Of a stretch of DNA of 64,000 nucleotides, positions 25,571 through 37,500 are shown in pieces (within the stretch, counting starts at the first letter, position 1; each line of letters opens with the position of its first letter). A program made the translations under genes and the position numbers. The notes under the pieces are model-generated. The model made no database searches and was not told the DNA's origin. It saw nothing but the letters and a program-made list of their open reading frames with translations. Source of the DNA: Vicia villosa (lineage: Eukaryota; Streptophyta; Magnoliopsida; Fabales; Fabaceae); NCBI RefSeq assembly GCF_029867415.1, contig NC_081184.1:76854364-76918363 (forward strand). The letters run 5' to 3'.

Positions 25571-28500
25571 TGTCATACCCCAAATTTGTCCTACCCTTAT
25601 TTATCTAGCTTATAATTCATATGCATACATCATTTAAGTCATAGCCCAATTCATGCATTCATATCATGGTTACTGTTCCAAAAGGTGACAAGAAAGAGGG
25701 CTCCTAGCACAAAGAATTTCTGCTTAAATAAAAAGATCTGAGGTCTGGTCTTGTGGCATTATTCTTCTGAGGGCACTCTTGAATCAACGTTTCCTCACCT
25801 TCAAGTCAGAGCATTGGTTGGAAAGTACAAGCTTACTATTCATCTGATTATCCCAAATTAGGGTTTCTTGACCAAAGTCAACACAGTTGACTTTTTGGTC
25901 AACACACTGATCAAGAGCTGAATTTATGAGGAGTGATGGTATGATGACTGTGTGGAAGTGTTCAGTTGATTGCCGTTGGTCATAAACTGATTAATCGGAA
26001 ATTTCATCAAGATCAGAGAAAAATCGGAACAGTTGACTCTTGGGTTAAAATCAGGTCAATCACTCAAATATTGACTTTTGGTGAAAAATCGGTCAAGAAG
26101 AGTCAAAGAATGGATAAAATCAGGAGTTTGACAAAAGTTGCCAAAAATAGAAAATAATCAAAAAAGGAAAGTTTTATACTTAGAAAAATTTTGGCTCTTA
26201 AAAAGTTTGATGAGCAGTCCACTTCATCCCTGATTTACACATGTCAAAAGACCCTATTTCAGAAAATTCCCAACATGAAAGATGTTCAAATCATGGCACT
26301 CTACAATTCTCTAGTTGAGAGTTTTTTCATTTGAAGCTTGGTTGAAGAGTTATTAAGGTTTGAAGTGGAAGATTTCCATCTGAATCAAGTCATGAAGCTG
26401 GGCACATTTCTGGTCATACGTGACACATTTCATCGAACACGTGGCATGTTAATTTTGAAGCTAATTATAGAGCAATAAAAGAATCCATTGATTACAAACT
26501 TGACACCCATCAACCCTCCTCCATGCCTTCTATTCAACAAGCCAGTAAGCAAGTTAATTGAGTGAGTATTGAACAGATTACAAAGCTCCAAAGTCACCTC
26601 CTCGCTAAGCCTAAGTCACGCGTATGGCCAGGCAAGAATCTGAGTCATGCGTAAGCATTCTTGCAAACAGGTGGCGTGCCAGATCTAGGTCCAAATTTGG
26701 AGAGCTTCAAGCATTTTCCAAGGTCAACACGTATGTAAAACTACTCCTTTCTTTGCCCTCTATCTTGATATCAAAAATCCATAACGTTTGGTTGAACGTA
26801 GAGAGAGATATGGGATCGCAAAGTCATATGTTCGAGCATGGTGTTTGACAAAGGCCTGGGCCTGAAGAACCTGAAGCCTCGCGCATGCATGCCTTGAATA
26901 ATGGTATTTCACTATGTTTTGAGACCATTTTGAATCACTTCCAGCCCTCGTCTCAAGGACTTCCAAACACCAATTATCATCCATTCTATGCCTTCTTTAC
27001 ACTGAGTATAAGTTTGAATCAATTGGTGACCTATGGGTAAAATTCTAAGCACACAAAGTCGTAGTCGTCACCTTGGGCATGATGAATTGGCAAAGCAAGA
27101 GTATATTACAAATCACCATGCATGGAACCGTCACGTGAATTTCCACCAAAGACTTACCTCACGGATTCACTACATTCAGCACACCATACACACTCATGCA
27201 CACACACTATAAAAGATAAAACCCTTCACAAATTCAGGGTCACGTTCCATATTCTTTTTCTCTCAGTTTCAGATTCTATTCTATCTTCCCCATTCTCTCG
27301 TTCTTCTCTTTCATTCCTCTCTTATCTCTCATCTCCACCACCACCAACCACCGAAACAAACGTAACAAACTTCTCAAACCACCACCAACCACCGAAACAA
27401 ACGTAACAAACTTCTCAAACCACCACCAACCACCGTAACAAACTTCCGGGAACCACAACCACCTTCGTTCTGCTCTAATCATCATCATCACGCATTACTC
27501 ATCACCTTCTCAAGTCTCAGATTCAGAGTATCGTCGTCATTATCCCAAGTCTCAAACTTTGAACATCGCCATCATCATCACTTGTGTGAATCAAGACTGG
27601 GAGCTTCATCATCATATCTCCTTCTTCTGCAAGATTTCAAACATGGAAGTCTAAGTGTAATTTTCAGAGCTTCATACTCGTTCCAGATCTCTCCGTCACC
27701 ATCTTCAATACGTGAAGGAGTGGCGTGGAGTATTCTTTCTTCTTGAATCAAGATTCGGCCAAGTAAACGCTTCTAGATCTTCTCAGCATGTTAGTGATAT
27801 GCAAAGTGAGTGTGTGTTTGCTGCACTGTTGTTGGATGCGATAAGCGTTTAGTCTCTTTTGTTCTTGATCTATAATTCAGTTTGCATGAGGCCATGGCCA
27901 TTCAAATGCCTGATTCGTGTGTTTAAATTTGACAAGACGTGGGGATTGGTGCGGTACGAAGATCTATGCTTTCATGGAGTTTTGTGTAGATTGAAAATTA
28001 TGATCCACTTCGGTTAGGATTTTAGAGGTGTTGTCTGTGAAAACTAATGCTAGATCTGTACTCAGCTCGGGATTTCGAGTTGATTGATGTTAATTTTGTT
28101 GATTTCTGGAAAACTCGAATACGAATCCGCCATGAGACCGTCGGAGAAGACGACCGGAGCCCTAGCTCCGGCGTCTGCATGTTCCCCATGACTTCCCTCT
28201 GTTTGGCATACGTGGCATTATGTTACTGGTTTCCCTTCCCACTTGCCTGGCATTTTTGTGTTTTTTAGAAATGAGTGGAAATTGAGACGGACGCACGCGA
28301 TTGGGCCAGCAGTGAATTTTTGTCTTATTCAACTTAAACTAGGTGCACCAATTGATATATGTTAATTCCATTTTATGTCACGTTTTAATAGCTATGTGAT
28401 AAAAAGACAAATAAATGCTGAACAAATAAAAATGAAATGAAAAGAATGGAGTGATGAAGAGAAGAACGTTGGGCCATGGATCACTTGGGTTTTGCCATCT

Positions 28501-30140
28501 TTCTAAATCACACCCCTGTTTTACTGTTACACACGTGCTTTTATGAATCTGGGCTTAGCGCGTTTGTTGTTTCCACCCCCTGTAATTCGGCCCAGATGCG
28601 CCTTTAACATAGTTTAGTTCATTTTCCAATCACTGTTACACCCCCACCTGTTTAGATTTAAATTTATACTTTAATTCCATTTTAGCTTCAATTTTAGCTC
28701 ATAATTCCTTCTAACTCAAGTATAAAAATACATAAAAACTGTTCATAGATATTTTAGGGTATGTAAATAATTGTCATGATTTTTGTTAATTTTTTTCAAT
28801 TGTTTTAATCCTTTTAATAAATCTTTTTCTTCACAATATGTTTGAATTTTCTTTGTTTAACACTTCTTTGTAAATAATTCTTTAATAGACTTAGGAATTA
28901 ATTTTAGTCTCGATTTTTTTAGAACTAATTGATATATGTGTGTTTGTGAATCCCAATTTGTTTGCTATAAATCTCAATTTTATTTGTCGCATATTGATTT
29001 TCCTTTACCTATTCCATGTATAGTTTTTTCTTTCTTTAAATAAAGTGTATAGTTCTTTTATCATTTTTTATTCCCTTGAATAGACAACTTAGATTAGAAT
29101 CTAGAAATAGTTCCCTTCTTTCATTCCTTTTTCTTTTCAACTTTTAAAATACTTAATAAATACCGACAAGGATCATACCGTTACTATTTTTCATAGTAGG
29201 AAAGAAATGATTGGGGCGTAGGCCCCGATGTATGTTCTTTTCTACTTAGCGGAAAAGAAATAATTGAAGTGTGAGGCCTCGGTGTATTTCTTAACCGCTA
29301 TTTAGAGAAACGATTGTGGCGTAGGCCTCGATGTGCATTCTCTAAATATTCACAAAAAAAAAAACTTCTTTTTGTATTTCTTTTCTACTTAGCGGAAAAG
29401 AAATGATTGAGGTGTGAGGCCTCGGTGTATTTCTTAGTCGCTATTTAGAGAAACGATTAAGGTGTAGGCCTTGATGTGCGTTCTCTAAATACTCAAAAAA
29501 TAAAACTCTTTTTGGTATGATCTAAGATACAAAGAAATTCTCTTAAAAAACACCAACCAAAAACACTTAAAACACTAATAAATGGTCAGATTTAATGCAA
29601 AGTAAGGAAGTGATGCGAAGCCTTGTAGTGGGTTTTCGTCATCACGGAATTACCCTAAAAGACACAAACCAATCTCTCTTTCTTCTTCCTAAGGGCATTG
29701 TTATTTCCGCTCGAACGCATTGTAGGTCGATCCCTTATGCAAGAGCGCGAACGTTAAACCCGCCCAACTAAAAAACACAAAAACAAACAGAAAATCTTGA
29801 GCCGTGCTACGGTAACTCTGATTCCTGAAAAGGATACGTAGGCAGCAGGGTAGGGCCCGTGCGAGTACAATTCTTTATTTTCCTTACATTTTGCATGCAT
29901 TCGCATATAGACATAGACATAGTACACACCTATTAGATAGAAACAAACATAGGTGGATATCATCGAGTACGATGGGCGTGAGGGGTGCTAGTACCTTCCC
30001 CTTGCGTAATCGACTCCCGTACCTAGATTCTCTGGTCGCAAGACCCTGTTCCTTCCTTTACTAGGTTTCCTGATATTCCTTTCCCTTATGGGATAAATAT
30101 ATTGGTGGTGACTCTGTTCATTTTTCGCGAGCGTGCGACA
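25571..30140 (+). repeat. 5' LTR of element C (4570 bp)
   Basis: Starts TGTCATACCCCAAATTTG and ends CGAGCGTGCGACA. A TATA box (TATAAAAG, 27208-27215) is followed by a pyrimidine-rich leader. About 27340-27450 is a 41-bp minisatellite (three units here, two in the other LTR). 29200-29500 holds a roughly 180-bp internal duplication (GAAATGATT-GGGCGTAGGCC modules). Short ORFs in it are chance. Confidence 0.93.
27208..27215 (+). promoter_or_regulatory. TATA box of element C 5' LTR
   Basis: TATAAAAG in CACACTATAAAAGATAAAACCC; an identical copy is at 39128-39135 in the 3' LTR. Confidence 0.6.
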
Positions 30141-30142
30141 GC

Positions 30143-30160
30143 TGGCGACTCTGCTGGGGA
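30143..30160 (+). other. Primer binding site, element C
   Basis: TGGCGACTCTGCTGGGGA, two bases after the LTR; the same as in element A, supporting a shared replication machinery. Confidence 0.9.
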
Positions 30161-31164
30161 TGTGATAGACCTGTGCTGGTCCATTCTTAGCGAGTCGATT
30201 CTAGCCTTTGTTTGTTTCATTTTATTGGGGTGTTTCTTTGTTTTATTTATATGTTTGCATCATTTGTATATATATGCTTGCATATCATGTTTATTTTTCG
30301 CGCGCATATCATGTTTACTTTCCGCATGCATCTGGACTATATTATGGGTCCCCGTGGGGACCACATATTTTCTCTGTTTGCAGGTTGGGTGGGATGATTC
30401 TGTGAGGTAAAAGGTCCATTACCCAGACCGAGTATACACTTAGTTTAGCGTGGATAGTTATGTTGGCTCTCGTGGCGCCTGGCACGTAGAGTTGGCATAA
30501 CATACCACAACCAGGAGAGGACTTAGTGAGGTGATCTCTGTCCGGAATGCTTATTGCCGTAGGAAGGCGCTCTCATTGTTTGTTCGAAATTCCTGGCGAC
30601 CATTAGGGACCACTTGTCCGTGTCTAGATTTACCTGTGAGTGGGGAGGGATATACATGACAGGTACCGTTGGTGACTATTCTGTTCTGTTGGTGACTATT
30701 ATTCCTATGGCTGTGTGGTACCTATGCCGGACCTTTGATGTCATAACATCTGACCTATATCAGTTATTCAGAGGATTGTACAGTGGTTACTAAGATTATG
30801 TGGACCGTTGACACCATGTTGTTGCATTGCATAACATCATTGCTTTATCAACTTCATTTATGGGGGATCCTAAAGTCCATTTAAAAAAAAAATAGAGAAA
30901 AAGGAAATAGAAAAGAAAAAAAAAAGAGAAGAAAAAAAAGAAAAGAAAAGATATTATATACAAAATAAAGCCTTGATTTGAAAAGAACAACAAAGGAGAA
31001 AATAAAAGTGTGAGAAAAGACTTTAGGATCTCTCATAAATGAAACATGCATTCATACTATCATGCATTTCATGGTTCTTCCAGAGACTTATGGGACCCTT
31101 TTTGCCAGATTTCGAGATCAACAATAGATTTGACTTCTCACCGCCACAAGCTCCGAGATCAACT
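30161..31164 (+). other. 5' leader of element C
   Basis: Non-coding leader with no ORF1. It contains a purine-rich A/G tract at about 30882-31020. Confidence 0.5.
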
Positions 31165-32274
31165 ATGGAACAACTCTGTGAGGAAATGGATGAGATGAGG
31201 GAACAAATGGGCCATCTTCTGTTGGAAATGCAAGACTTGATCCATAATCAGGATGCACTAAAAGAGGAAAACAGTCAGTTAAAAACTCAGGTGAGTCTGG
31301 TCATGGAAACTCTAGAAAAGGTACTAAGAAAGGAAGGTGATGTTGTCCCTGATGCTGCAACAGAAATTGTTGATCTCTCCTCTCCAATAAGACTTATTTC
31401 TATTCATGGAATGCCTCAAGGAGTTCTTCTTCGACCTCAAGCGCCGGAACCTCCCCGTCAACCAGTTCATGTTCCTATAATGAATCAGGAAGGCCAAATG
31501 TATGGACAAAGACCTGAGATGCCCGAGAAAGTTTTTAATTCGATTCCGATACCATATGCTTAGTTGCTCCCTCACTTGCTGGAGCTTCAATTAGTTAAGC
31601 TACGCAATTTGCCCGTGACTAAAAACCTCCCCCTTGACTATGATGCCAATGCTCGCTGCAAGTACCATTCTGGGGCACCCGGTCATGATACCGAGAATTG
31701 TAGAGGACTGAAGTATCGAATTCAAGATCTCATTGACTCAAAAGTGATTTTGTTCACCCCTGAGGGTATGAAGGTTCAAGGCAATAGGGTTCCGATTGTG
31801 GTGGAAGAAAAGGTTGATTCATACTTCTATGTCGGATCTACTTCAAGTCCGAAGCACAATACATCGTCTTGGACTCCCGACCCTCCACTTTACCAGTCTT
31901 CGATTGTTTCTCAGCCAAATCAAAAAAGGGGGACACGTGAACAGATTGGGTATTCGAACCGTCACCGACTACAGAATTTCTCTCAGAAAAGGCAACAGAG
32001 ACCTAAGAAACCTGAAAGGAAGATTGACCCAATACCCATGTCTTATGGTCAATTGCTACCTCAGTTGCTCAACCACTGTGTGATTGGGTTGAGGGAATGG
32101 ATCCCTCCTCCTGTCGAATTTCCACCAGGATATGATAATGATGCGAGATGCGAGTTCCATTCAGGAACGCCTGGCCACTCAGTTGAAAATTGCAGGGCAT
32201 TAAAGAGCCAGGTGCAAGATCTGATTGAGTTAGGGCTCATTACATTCACTCCAAATGGTATATACATAAATTGA
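31165..32274 (+). pseudogene. Element C gag fragment with duplicated zinc-knuckle module
   Basis: The start is chosen at ATG 31165 (MEQLCEEMDEMREQMGHLL), which opens a coiled coil like Ogre gag N-termini; the frame is open further upstream. The capsid core is missing. An in-frame TAG lies at 31561-31563. Two similar modules follow: a (Q)LLPxLL segment, a CxxHxxxxGHxxxxC zinc motif (CKYHSGAPGHDTENC from 31657; CEFHSGTPGHSVENC from 32149), then IQDLI/VQDLI and a FTP segment. The modules are about 490 bp apart and in frame. Gag-only elements of this kind may bind RNA, but this frame is interrupted. Confidence 0.75.
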
Positions 32275-33060
32275 AGAGTTCATGCCCAAATAAAATGTCC
32301 GTATTCCATAAAAGTCTCCAAAGAACAATAAGCCCAAACGGAGTCAAGGCTCCTCAACAATGGAAATCACCATTTCATTTTTGTAGTCTCACTTGCAATA
32401 TTCCTTGTTTTGTTGAAAGTTACTTCCATGATTGAACTCGTTGGTATGATAATAATAAAAACACCACAAATTCTTGAGCAACTTTGTCAGAATCTTTTTC
32501 CAAGAGTTAATCAAGAGTGTTCTGTAGAAGCATCTCTCATTCTAAAGGTTCTTGTGCTCGGTTGTATCCGTGGAGGTTGGTGTTTCAGTTAGTGTTTTGA
32601 GCCTTCCTTACAACAAATAGCTTTTCTAAGTTTGATGACCATGCAAGGTTCCTCCATTTTTTAAGGTGAATACTTCTCTGACATCTATGCTTGGGGCTCC
32701 CGATTGAGGGATAAGCAAGACGTACTCTTATCTTGAGCATTGCATCACTCGCATTGCTCGAATCCCTAAAGTGAGGCAAAAATTTACAACTCTTGGCTGG
32801 CTTCGTTGGAATTTTCTTTTGAAGTAATCTGAAGTGTTTGGAAGGAACACATGATAATGCTAAGTGACTACCATGCTGGAGCGCAAAACCATTCAACTGA
32901 GGATTGTGTGTCTTTCATTCCAAGAGGTTCATGCATAAATCGAAGTCTCTATGAGATCTCAAAACTGCAGGAAGTATTCAAGAGCAATAAGTCCAGACGG
33001 AGTCAAGTCTCCTCAACAATGACATTCATTTAGTTTCTTTACTGCATTTTCATTTGTAAT
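32275..33060 (+). pseudogene. Third, decayed gag zinc module and duplicated tail (element C)
   Basis: A third copy of the zinc motif at 32863-32907 reads SDYHAGAQNHSTEDC: the first Cys is Ser and the GH is NH. The sequence after it (GAGCAATAAGTCCAGACG, then GGAGTCAAGTCTCCTC, to about 33030) repeats 32320-32370 (GAACAATAAGCCCAAACG, then GGAGTCAAGGCTCCTC). Stops are frequent; this is non-functional. Confidence 0.6.
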
Positions 33061-34595
33061 TTTTCCTTTCTGTGTTTAAGCATTGTTAGTATGTAAAAGC
33101 TTGTTAATCGTTGAATGAAAATAAAAATACATTGTTTATGTTTGTCTTGAAGTAATCCATTCGTTATCACTCATAAAATGATTCGCTTGCACACGATACC
33201 AACTTTACTAATCATTTGCTTAGGCAAAAAGCTGAGGGAGAATGATGAAAAATAAAAACGCAAAAATCTCTAATCATGTGTTTTTGAATAAAAACCCTAC
33301 TGAGGATGTACAGGCATTGTTTCAAATCCCCAAACACCGGAGATATAAGGGAGATAGACCCTCGTCAACCCCTTTGAGCCTTGAAGTAGGAGTTTATTTT
33401 CTAATCATAAAAACCCTTATTTTAACCTTGGGGCAGGGTAGTGTTCATTTAAATTGATCAAGTGTTCAAAACTCACCAAAGGGTATGCATCTAAGGATAC
33501 AACAATGGTTATCCTTCAAAAGGTTGAGGAATGTCAAAACCGCGATGATTATCCTTATTCCATCAAGAGATCAAGAGATGACGATACCACAATGGTAATC
33601 CTTCATCAAATCACAGGAGTGAGGCAGTCGCAATCACCTCCAACGAATCAAAGATAATGCGAGGTCACACGGCTTGTTCAAAAAAAAAAAAGGGGGGGCG
33701 AAAATAATAAGAAGAAAAGGATGAAAAGAAAAATGGCAAAAGAAGCATGAGAAAAAAGATGATGAAATTGCCAAGCGAGAACAAAGTCGTGTGATAATGA
33801 ATCAGAAGAATAAAAGGTGAGCGACCGCCATGTCCGAAGAACCTCATTGACTCCTCAATCATTCCAAATTCCTTGTGAGGGATGAGCACTCGTGTCGAGT
33901 TAACGGAACATAGGACTGGAAAACATCACGAAGGGGATGGGTACAAATAATTTTGAGCCTAAAAATCCTTTGTTTCCTAAAAACCGTGAACCCGGCCAAA
34001 TTACAACCCTTAAAAGTCCTAATTGAAGTAGGGTTTATTTTGAAACCGCACTCCGATGAGATAGTGTTTAACTGACTCCCAGTGAAGCGAGACTCGTATC
34101 CATGTTGGTATCTTATATTTGCTTTATCTTCCATATGCAAAATCGAGGTTGTGTCGACTAGTGATCCATTCACAAGGGGTCGCAACCTCATTTCAATAAT
34201 AAAGTTTCTTTAAAACTTCAAGACTAACATAAGCTTTGCATTAGAACTATCATTCTTAGAATTAACATTCTTTTGCATACAAAATATGTGCTTAACATCA
34301 AGGAAATCTCTATGATGAGAATCAGTGAAGAGCTTGATCATGTCAAAGTACAAGAGACTTGAGAACTCCGAGGAGTAAAAGCTAATCATTTCAAATATTG
34401 ACCATCAAGGGGCAGATTCTCTAAAAACTTCATTGGGCATGAACAATTAATGCTTTCTTTGATTACCCTGAGGGGAAGAGTTTGAAGACTCCGTTGAGCA
34501 TGGTAAAGTTGCTTCCATGTTTGTTTGACTTCAAAACAATGAAAGCTTGAGGATTCTAGTAAGATGTACCTAATCAGGGGCAATTGAATCGAGGT
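33061..34595 (+). other. 3' non-coding region of element C, proximal part
   Basis: No coding motif. It includes short repeats of a CAATGGTTATCCTTC-like word (about 33500-33610) and an A/G-rich run (33680-33790). Confidence 0.5.
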
Positions 34596-34800
34596 TTGAA
34601 CTCTCAAATTCAGCATGTCTGGGGCAATTATGTCGATAAATCTCTTCAAGCTTTGATCAATCTGGGGCAATCACGTCGAGGAATCTCTTTTGAGTTCAAC
34701 CAATCTGGGGCAGTTACGTCGAGATTCGACAAACCTCTTCAAGGATCCGTTGACCATGATGGACTATCTCGAACACTTGAACATATTGGGGCAAGTTATC
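34596..34800 (+). repeat. Diverged ~60-bp repeats with the word CTGGGGCARTYAYGTCGA
   Basis: Copies start near 34619, 34662 and 34706, each followed by CTCTT or similar; a partial copy is near 34787. Part of the repeat-rich 3' UTR. Confidence 0.55.
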
Positions 34801-34889
34801 TTGAGTATTTGTGGTGCAAGGATCCTTTGAGGAGAATTCCTTTCATGAAGCTAGGGGACCATCTTTTGAGTTATATCGTTTCTCCCCGA

Positions 34890-35095
34890 TCATAAGAGTT
34901 TATTTCTCCTGGAAATTTGGTCTCCCCCCCGAGTGCAGGAGTTTATTTCTCCTGAAACGTATTCTCTCCCCAAGCACAGGAGTTTATTTCTCCTGAGAGT
35001 TGTTCCATTCCTCGAGCACAGGAGTTTATTTCTCTTGAGATTTGTTCCACTCCTCGAGCATCGAAGTTTATTTCTCCTGAGGGTCATTACATTTC
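34890..35095 (+). repeat. ~43-bp tandem repeat (AGTTTATTTCTCCTG)
   Basis: Five units share AGTTTATTTCTCCTG or a close variant, near 34899, 34939, 34981, 35022 and 35065, with TCCCC or TTCC spacers. Confidence 0.7.
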
Positions 35096-35574
35096 CCCAA
35101 CCTGGTCTCCTTATCTGTTTTTCTCATCCCAACATGGTGAATCGAAGGAATCTCCTCAAGTTGAAAATCTTCCAAGCAGTGGCACATGGTGAGAAGCCAA
35201 AAGTTATTCTATACTCCACAAGCCAACAACCAGAAGGTACATCTTACAAGTCAAAGTCCAATACCTATTGGCGTCTCTACGTGGTCCTTAACGCTAAGGG
35301 GATTCTCCCTGGTGTCTACCTCACTAATGCCTTTATTTAACACTCTGCATATAGTGTTTACTGCATATAACATTGCATCCTCGAAAGCGTAGCATATCCA
35401 TCAAAATGGAGCATTACGCCATAGAAAGAATCCAAACATGCATCAATTCATAAGCCAGTTTGTATGTGCCTAGGAAGCACGAAGTAATATATACCCCCAG
35501 AAAGAGTCTCATTTTCTCTCTCTAGTGTGGATCGGACACAATGTCTTTCTTCGTCAGAATCGTGGTCTCCAAGG

Positions 35575-36085
35575 TTATTTCCCATGTGCTGCGTGCAGAT
35601 TAGAGTGTGAATGAGGGTGGGCATTCAACCCATCTCATTTTTCAATCGTTTGAATAATCATACTTGGTGTGTGGCAATTCGAACGATTGTCGCTCTTGAA
35701 GAGTTACACCCCGCCTTTTGGCCTGAGGGATTAACGCAATTCTTATGCTTCGTAAGCATCGATATCCCCGTAATCTCCAATGGTTACTTCCATCTTCTTG
35801 TCGAGTCTAGTCGTTACTAGTCTTGTCGTGGTTATTTCCCGTATGCTGCATGCAGAATAGAGTGTGAATGAGGGTGGGCATTCAACCCATCTCATTTTTC
35901 AATAGTTTGAATAACCATACTTGGTGTGTGGCAATTCGAATAATTGCCGCTCTTGAATAGTTACACCCCGCCTTTATCCTGAGGGATTAATGTAATTCTT
36001 AGGCTTCGCAAGCATCAATATCTTCGTGATTCTTCAGTTTACCGATGTCTTTTGATCGAGTCTAGTCGTCACTAGTCTCTGTGGT
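35575..36085 (+). repeat. 257-bp tandem duplication
   Basis: GTGTGAATGAGGGTGGGCAT and flanking sequence through CTAGTCGT-ACTAGTCT occur twice, 257 bp apart (for example TGCAG at 35594 and 35851). Confidence 0.8.
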
Positions 36086-36299
36086 TATTTCCCCTTATGT
36101 GGACGACCTTTTCGGATCCAATCCCCAGCGTTGTGGGTCCTTTGCCTTCCGACCTTTGAACCATTTCAAAGCCCAGTTCCCATCCTGGCAAAACCTTTTA
36201 AAGCCCAGTTCCTGTCCTGGCAAACCATTTCAAAACCAATTCCCATTCCCCAGCCTCAGTGTTGTTGATAATCTTCTCCTGCTCCAGCCCCATTGTTGA

Positions 36300-37010
36300 T
36301 GTTTATCCTTTTTAATTCTTGTGGGTCGTAGGTCCGTTGATCTTACCCTGGTTTCGAGTCATGGATCGTAGGTCTATCGACCTTATCCTCATCTTTTTCA
36401 ATTCTTGTGGGTCGTAGGTCCGTTGATCTTACCCTGGTTTCGAGTCATGGGTCGTAGGTCTATCGACCATATCCTCATCTTTTTCAATTCTTGTGGGTCG
36501 TAGGTCCGTTGATCTTACCCTGGTTTAGAGTCATGGATCGTAGGTCTTTCGACCTTATCCTCATCTTTTTCAACCCTTGTGGGTCGTAGGTCCGTTGATC
36601 TTACCCTGGTTTCGAGTCATGGATCGTAGGTCTGTCGACCTTATCCTCGTCTTCTTCAATTCTTGTGGGTCGTAGGTCCGTTGATCTTACCCTGGTTTCG
36701 AGTCATGGATCGTAGGTCTATCGACCTTATCCTCATCTTTTTCAATTCTTGTGGGTCGTAGGTCCGTTGATCTTACCCTGGTTTCGAGTCATGGATCGTA
36801 GGTCTTTCGACCTTATCCTCATCTTTTTTGACCCTTGTGGGTCGTAGGTCCGTTGATCTTAACCTGGTTTCGAGTCATGGATCGTAGGTCTGTCGACCTT
36901 ATCCTCATCTTTTTCAATTCCTGTGGGTCGTAGGTCCGTTGATCTTACCCTGGTTTCGAGTCATGGATCGTAGGTCTGTCGACCTTATCCTCATCTTTTT
37001 CAATTCTTGT
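36300..37010 (+). repeat. 86-bp tandem array, eight units
   Basis: Unit starts (GTGGGTCGTAGGTCCGTTGA) fall at 36321, 36407, 36493, 36579, 36665, 36751, 36837 and 36923, exactly 86 bp apart; the next register is 37009. Each unit has an internal inverted repeat around GGTCTATCGACC. Variants such as TATC/TGTC/TTTC alternate between units, suggesting expansion of a two- or three-unit block. Confidence 0.93.
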
Positions 37011-37205
37011 GAGTCGTGAGTCCGTTATTCTCACCCTGGATTTGAGTCGTGAGTTCGTTATACTCGCCCTGGATTTGAGTCGTGAGTTCGTTATTCTCAC
37101 CCTGGATTTGAGTCGTGAGTCTGTTATGCTCACCCTGGATTTGAGTCGTGAGTCCGTTATACTCACCCTGGATTTGAGTCGTGGATCTACTGATCCCACC
37201 CCGGT
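37011..37205 (+). repeat. 33-bp tandem array, about six units
   Basis: GAGTCGTGAG begins at 37011, 37044, 37077, 37110 and 37143; a variant start, GAGTCGTGGA, is at 37176. The unit resembles a shortened 86-bp unit (GAGTC..., CCGTT..., CACCCTGG) and abuts that array, so it probably arose from it. The length of 11 codons gives spurious long ORFs on both strands. Confidence 0.92.
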
Positions 37206-37487
37206 TTCGAGTCAATTACCCTTGTTTTCAAAATTTTTGGGTCAGTAGATCCTATCTTTCATCAAACCCGTATTTTCCAATCAAAGTTTCATACAACAAC
37301 CATTTCCATTGAGAACCTTGTATTGGCACCTTGGCTACGTTACAAGCTATCTCCATTCAACCATTACTCTCCATAAACTTTTCCATCAGAAAACAGAAGA
37401 AAAAACAAAATTCTCTTTCCCCAGCAGATATCAAAAAAAAATAAAGACAACACTTACACCATCATTTCAGGACAAATTTCAGGTCTT

Positions 37488-37500
37488 GGATAGGGGCAGC
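37488..37500 (+). other. Polypurine tract, element C
   Basis: GGATAGGGGCAGC lies directly before the 3' LTR TGTCATACCCC. Element D has GAATAGGGGTAGC at the same place. Confidence 0.8.

Noticed and set aside
25966..26848. Short ORFs repeated at 37896-38778
   Set aside because: They occur twice only because the two LTRs are copies; no coding signature.
27122..27406. 94-codon ORF in the LTR of element C
   Set aside because: Low-complexity Ser/Pro/Thr translation of a pyrimidine-rich leader; the minisatellite copy-number change alters it in the other LTR.
34933..35340. 135-codon ORF in element C
   Set aside because: Runs through the ~43-bp tandem repeat and shows no gag or pol similarity.
36300..37205. 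CRISPR-like regular repeats
   Set aside because: Head-to-tail units without unique spacers, in a plant retrotransposon 3' UTR.
36945..37248. Overlapping ORFs on both strands with repeated 11-residue units
   Set aside because: Product of the 33-bp tandem array, whose period is a multiple of three and keeps every stop-free frame open.
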